DNA from: Flavobacterium aquariorum
GTDB taxonomy: Bacteria; Bacteroidota; Bacteroidia; Flavobacteriales; Flavobacteriaceae
Length of the DNA stretch: 64,000 nucleotides
Reading direction: 5' to 3'
NCBI RefSeq assembly: GCF_003254745.1
Contig: NZ_QKXH01000002.1
Span: forward strand, 310,001 to 374,000
Below the pieces are notes generated by a model, which did no database searches, was not told the DNA's origin, and was given only the letters and a program-made list of their open reading frames with translations. Positions within the stretch are counted from its first letter, which is position 1; every line of letters starts with the position of its first letter. Positions 62,986 to 64,000 of this stretch are shown piece after piece. Position numbers and translations under genes: made by a program.

Positions 62986-63117
62986 ATTTGACTGGGCTTT
63001 CGAATTCTTTTTATTAGCAATTTCAAAAGTACAAATTGAAATCTAGAATTCGGAAACAATGAATTGAATTGTTTAATGCAATCATAGAATTTTAAAATGA
63101 ATGCTATTTATTTTCCT

Positions 63118-63125
63118 TATTTTTG
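63118..63125 (+). promoter_or_regulatory. -7 promoter element of the GNAT gene
   Basis: A perfect TATTTTTG (TAnnTTTG) lies 28 bp upstream of the start codon. No clear -33 element was seen. Confidence 0.6.
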
Positions 63126-63153
63126 ATTTTATAAAGAAATAAAACCGATTCCA

Positions 63154-63678
63154 ATGATCGAAATCAAAAGAGCCTATTTAGAAGATCTTAGCGCGATACA
63201 AAACATAGGCATAACAGCTTTTACCGAAACTTTTTCGGAAATAAATACTCCTGAAAATATGGAGAAATACTTGCAGGAAAATTTCAATACAGCTCAATTA
63301 ACTTTAGAAATAAATAATCCTGATTCTCCTTTTTACATTGCCTTTTGTGATAATGAACCTGTTGGTTATCTCAAATTAAATATGGGAAATGCACAAACCG
63401 AAACAATAAAAGACGAAACAATCGAAATCCAACGCATTTATGTTTTAAAAGCTTTTCATGGAAAAAAAATAGGGCAGCTATTACTGGACCAGGCCGTAAA
63501 AGTTGCAAATGAATATCACGTCGATTATATTTGGCTGGGTGTTTGGGAAGAAAACCACAGAGCCTTGCAGTTTTATTCTAAAAATGGTTTTGTAACATTT
63601 GACAAACATATTTTCATTTTAGGCAATGACCAACAAACCGATTTATTAATGAAACTACAAATAAAGACCAGATCCTAA
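63154..63678 (+). CDS. GNAT-family acetyltransferase
   Basis: A 174-residue acetyltransferase. The acetyl-CoA site is IYVLKAFHGKKIGQLLLDQA (about 91-110), followed by WLGVWEENHRALQFYSKNGF, the arrangement of the PaiA/SpeG-like GNATs. The substrate is unproven; family members of this shape often acetylate polyamines. Its stop overlaps the next start codon by one base (TAATG), so the two are translationally coupled. Confidence 0.9.
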   Translation: MIEIKRAYLEDLSAIQNIGITAFTETFSEINTPENMEKYLQENFNTAQLTLEINNPDSPFYIAFCDNEPVGYLKLNMGNAQTETIKDETIEIQRIYVLKAFHGKKIGQLLLDQAVKVANEYHVDYIWLGVWEENHRALQFYSKNGFVTFDKHIFILGNDQQTDLLMKLQIKTRS

Positions 63679-64000
63679 TGAATAACATTCCCCCACCTAT
63701 TATACAAAATCCGAAATCCATACTCAATGCCGCGGTAATTGTAGCCGCACTTGGCTATTTTGTGGACATCTATGACTTGCTACTTTTTGGAATCGTTCGT
63801 ACCGATAGTCTAAAAGATCTTGGAATAACTGGAGATGCTGTTAGAAACCAAGGAGAATATCTCATCAGTATGCAAATGTTTGGTATGCTTTTCGGTGGTA
63901 TTTTATGGGGCATTTTAGGAGACAAAAAGGGGAGAATATCTGTTTTATTTGGTTCAATTTTATTGTATTCCGTAGCCAATATTGCCAACGGAATGGTGAC
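63678..64000 (+). CDS. MFS transporter, N-terminal part (cut by window end)
   Basis: The first 107 residues of an MFS permease. Helix 1 contains AALGYFVDIYDLLLFGIVR, helix 2 is FGMLFGGILWGILG, followed by the motif A loop GDKKGRISVLFGS. The acidic residues in helix 1 (DIYD) suggest proton or sodium coupling, as in sugar-acid or metabolite:H+ symporters. It runs past the window edge. Confidence 0.88.
   Translation, partial: MNNIPPPIIQNPKSILNAAVIVAALGYFVDIYDLLLFGIVRTDSLKDLGITGDAVRNQGEYLISMQMFGMLFGGILWGILGDKKGRISVLFGSILLYSVANIANGMV

Noticed and set aside
1..64000. Prophage, insertion sequence, CRISPR array, integron or secretion-system island
   Set aside because: No transposase, integrase, phage structural gene, regularly spaced repeats or defence-type gene cluster was found; the content is ordinary chromosomal.

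Overview
The window looks like a chromosomal segment of a Flavobacterium-type Bacteroidota. The DNA is AT-rich, promoters follow the Bacteroidota TAnnTTTG pattern, intergenic hairpins are AT-rich, and the gene content is typical of the group (DUF6132, DUF2892, YceI, trpEGDCFBA, PAS hybrid kinases, TolC/RND efflux). No rRNA, tRNA, CRISPR array, transposase or phage gene was found.

Layout: (1) 1-5.5 kb: end of an unknown gene, a zinc alcohol dehydrogenase, a cupin, a minus-strand two-component cluster (kinase, receiver, receiver-adenylate cyclase) and a small cytochrome c. (2) 5.6-10 kb: M1 peptidase, a small membrane ORF lacking an ATG, GapN-type aldehyde dehydrogenase, rhodanese. (3) 10.2-15.4 kb: a sulfur/persulfide cluster with a Crp/Fnr regulator, TSUP permease, CstB-like persulfide dioxygenase-rhodanese, DUF2892 protein, methyltransferase-HMA fusion, Cys-containing membrane peptide, thioredoxin and DUF6132. 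(4) 15.5-22.8 kb: TetR-TolC-HlyD-ABC-ABC-permease-permease exporter (split YbhFSR type) and a secreted Cys/Lys-rich peptide. (5) 23.4-28.6 kb: two paralogous PAS hybrid histidine kinases. (6) 28.9-35.4 kb: TolC-adaptor-RND efflux operon ending in a PII-like protein and DUF2892. (7) 35.6-45.7 kb: arylsulfatase, glycine-zipper protein, MarC, DUF2252, MarR/nitroreductase/YceI, beta-helix protein, second YceI. (8) 45.7-56.3 kb: tryptophan operon with a Trp-Trp-Trp leader peptide and attenuator, interrupted by unrelated genes. (9) 56.4-64 kb: CDP-alcohol phosphatidyltransferase, TetR-TolC-EmrA-EmrB operon, YaaA, GNAT and a truncated MFS gene.

The most striking signal is regulatory. Five promoters (cytochrome c at 5.5 kb, TSUP, persulfide dioxygenase, RND operon, arylsulfatase) each carry an FNR-like palindrome (TGA-N6-TCA/TTA type) centred exactly 29.5 bp upstream of the first base of a TAnnTTTG-like -7 element. 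This is the geometry of a class II (about -41.5) Crp/Fnr-activated promoter. The only Crp/Fnr gene in the window (10265-10891) sits beside two of the targets and has an E-xx-S-R recognition helix like FNR. I infer a local regulon linking sulfur oxidation and export, respiration and efflux.

Other notable structure: dispersed intergenic repeats whose complementary ends covary, two TetR genes with palindromic operators, an asymmetric split ABC ATPase pair, and paired AT-rich hairpins between trp cistrons.
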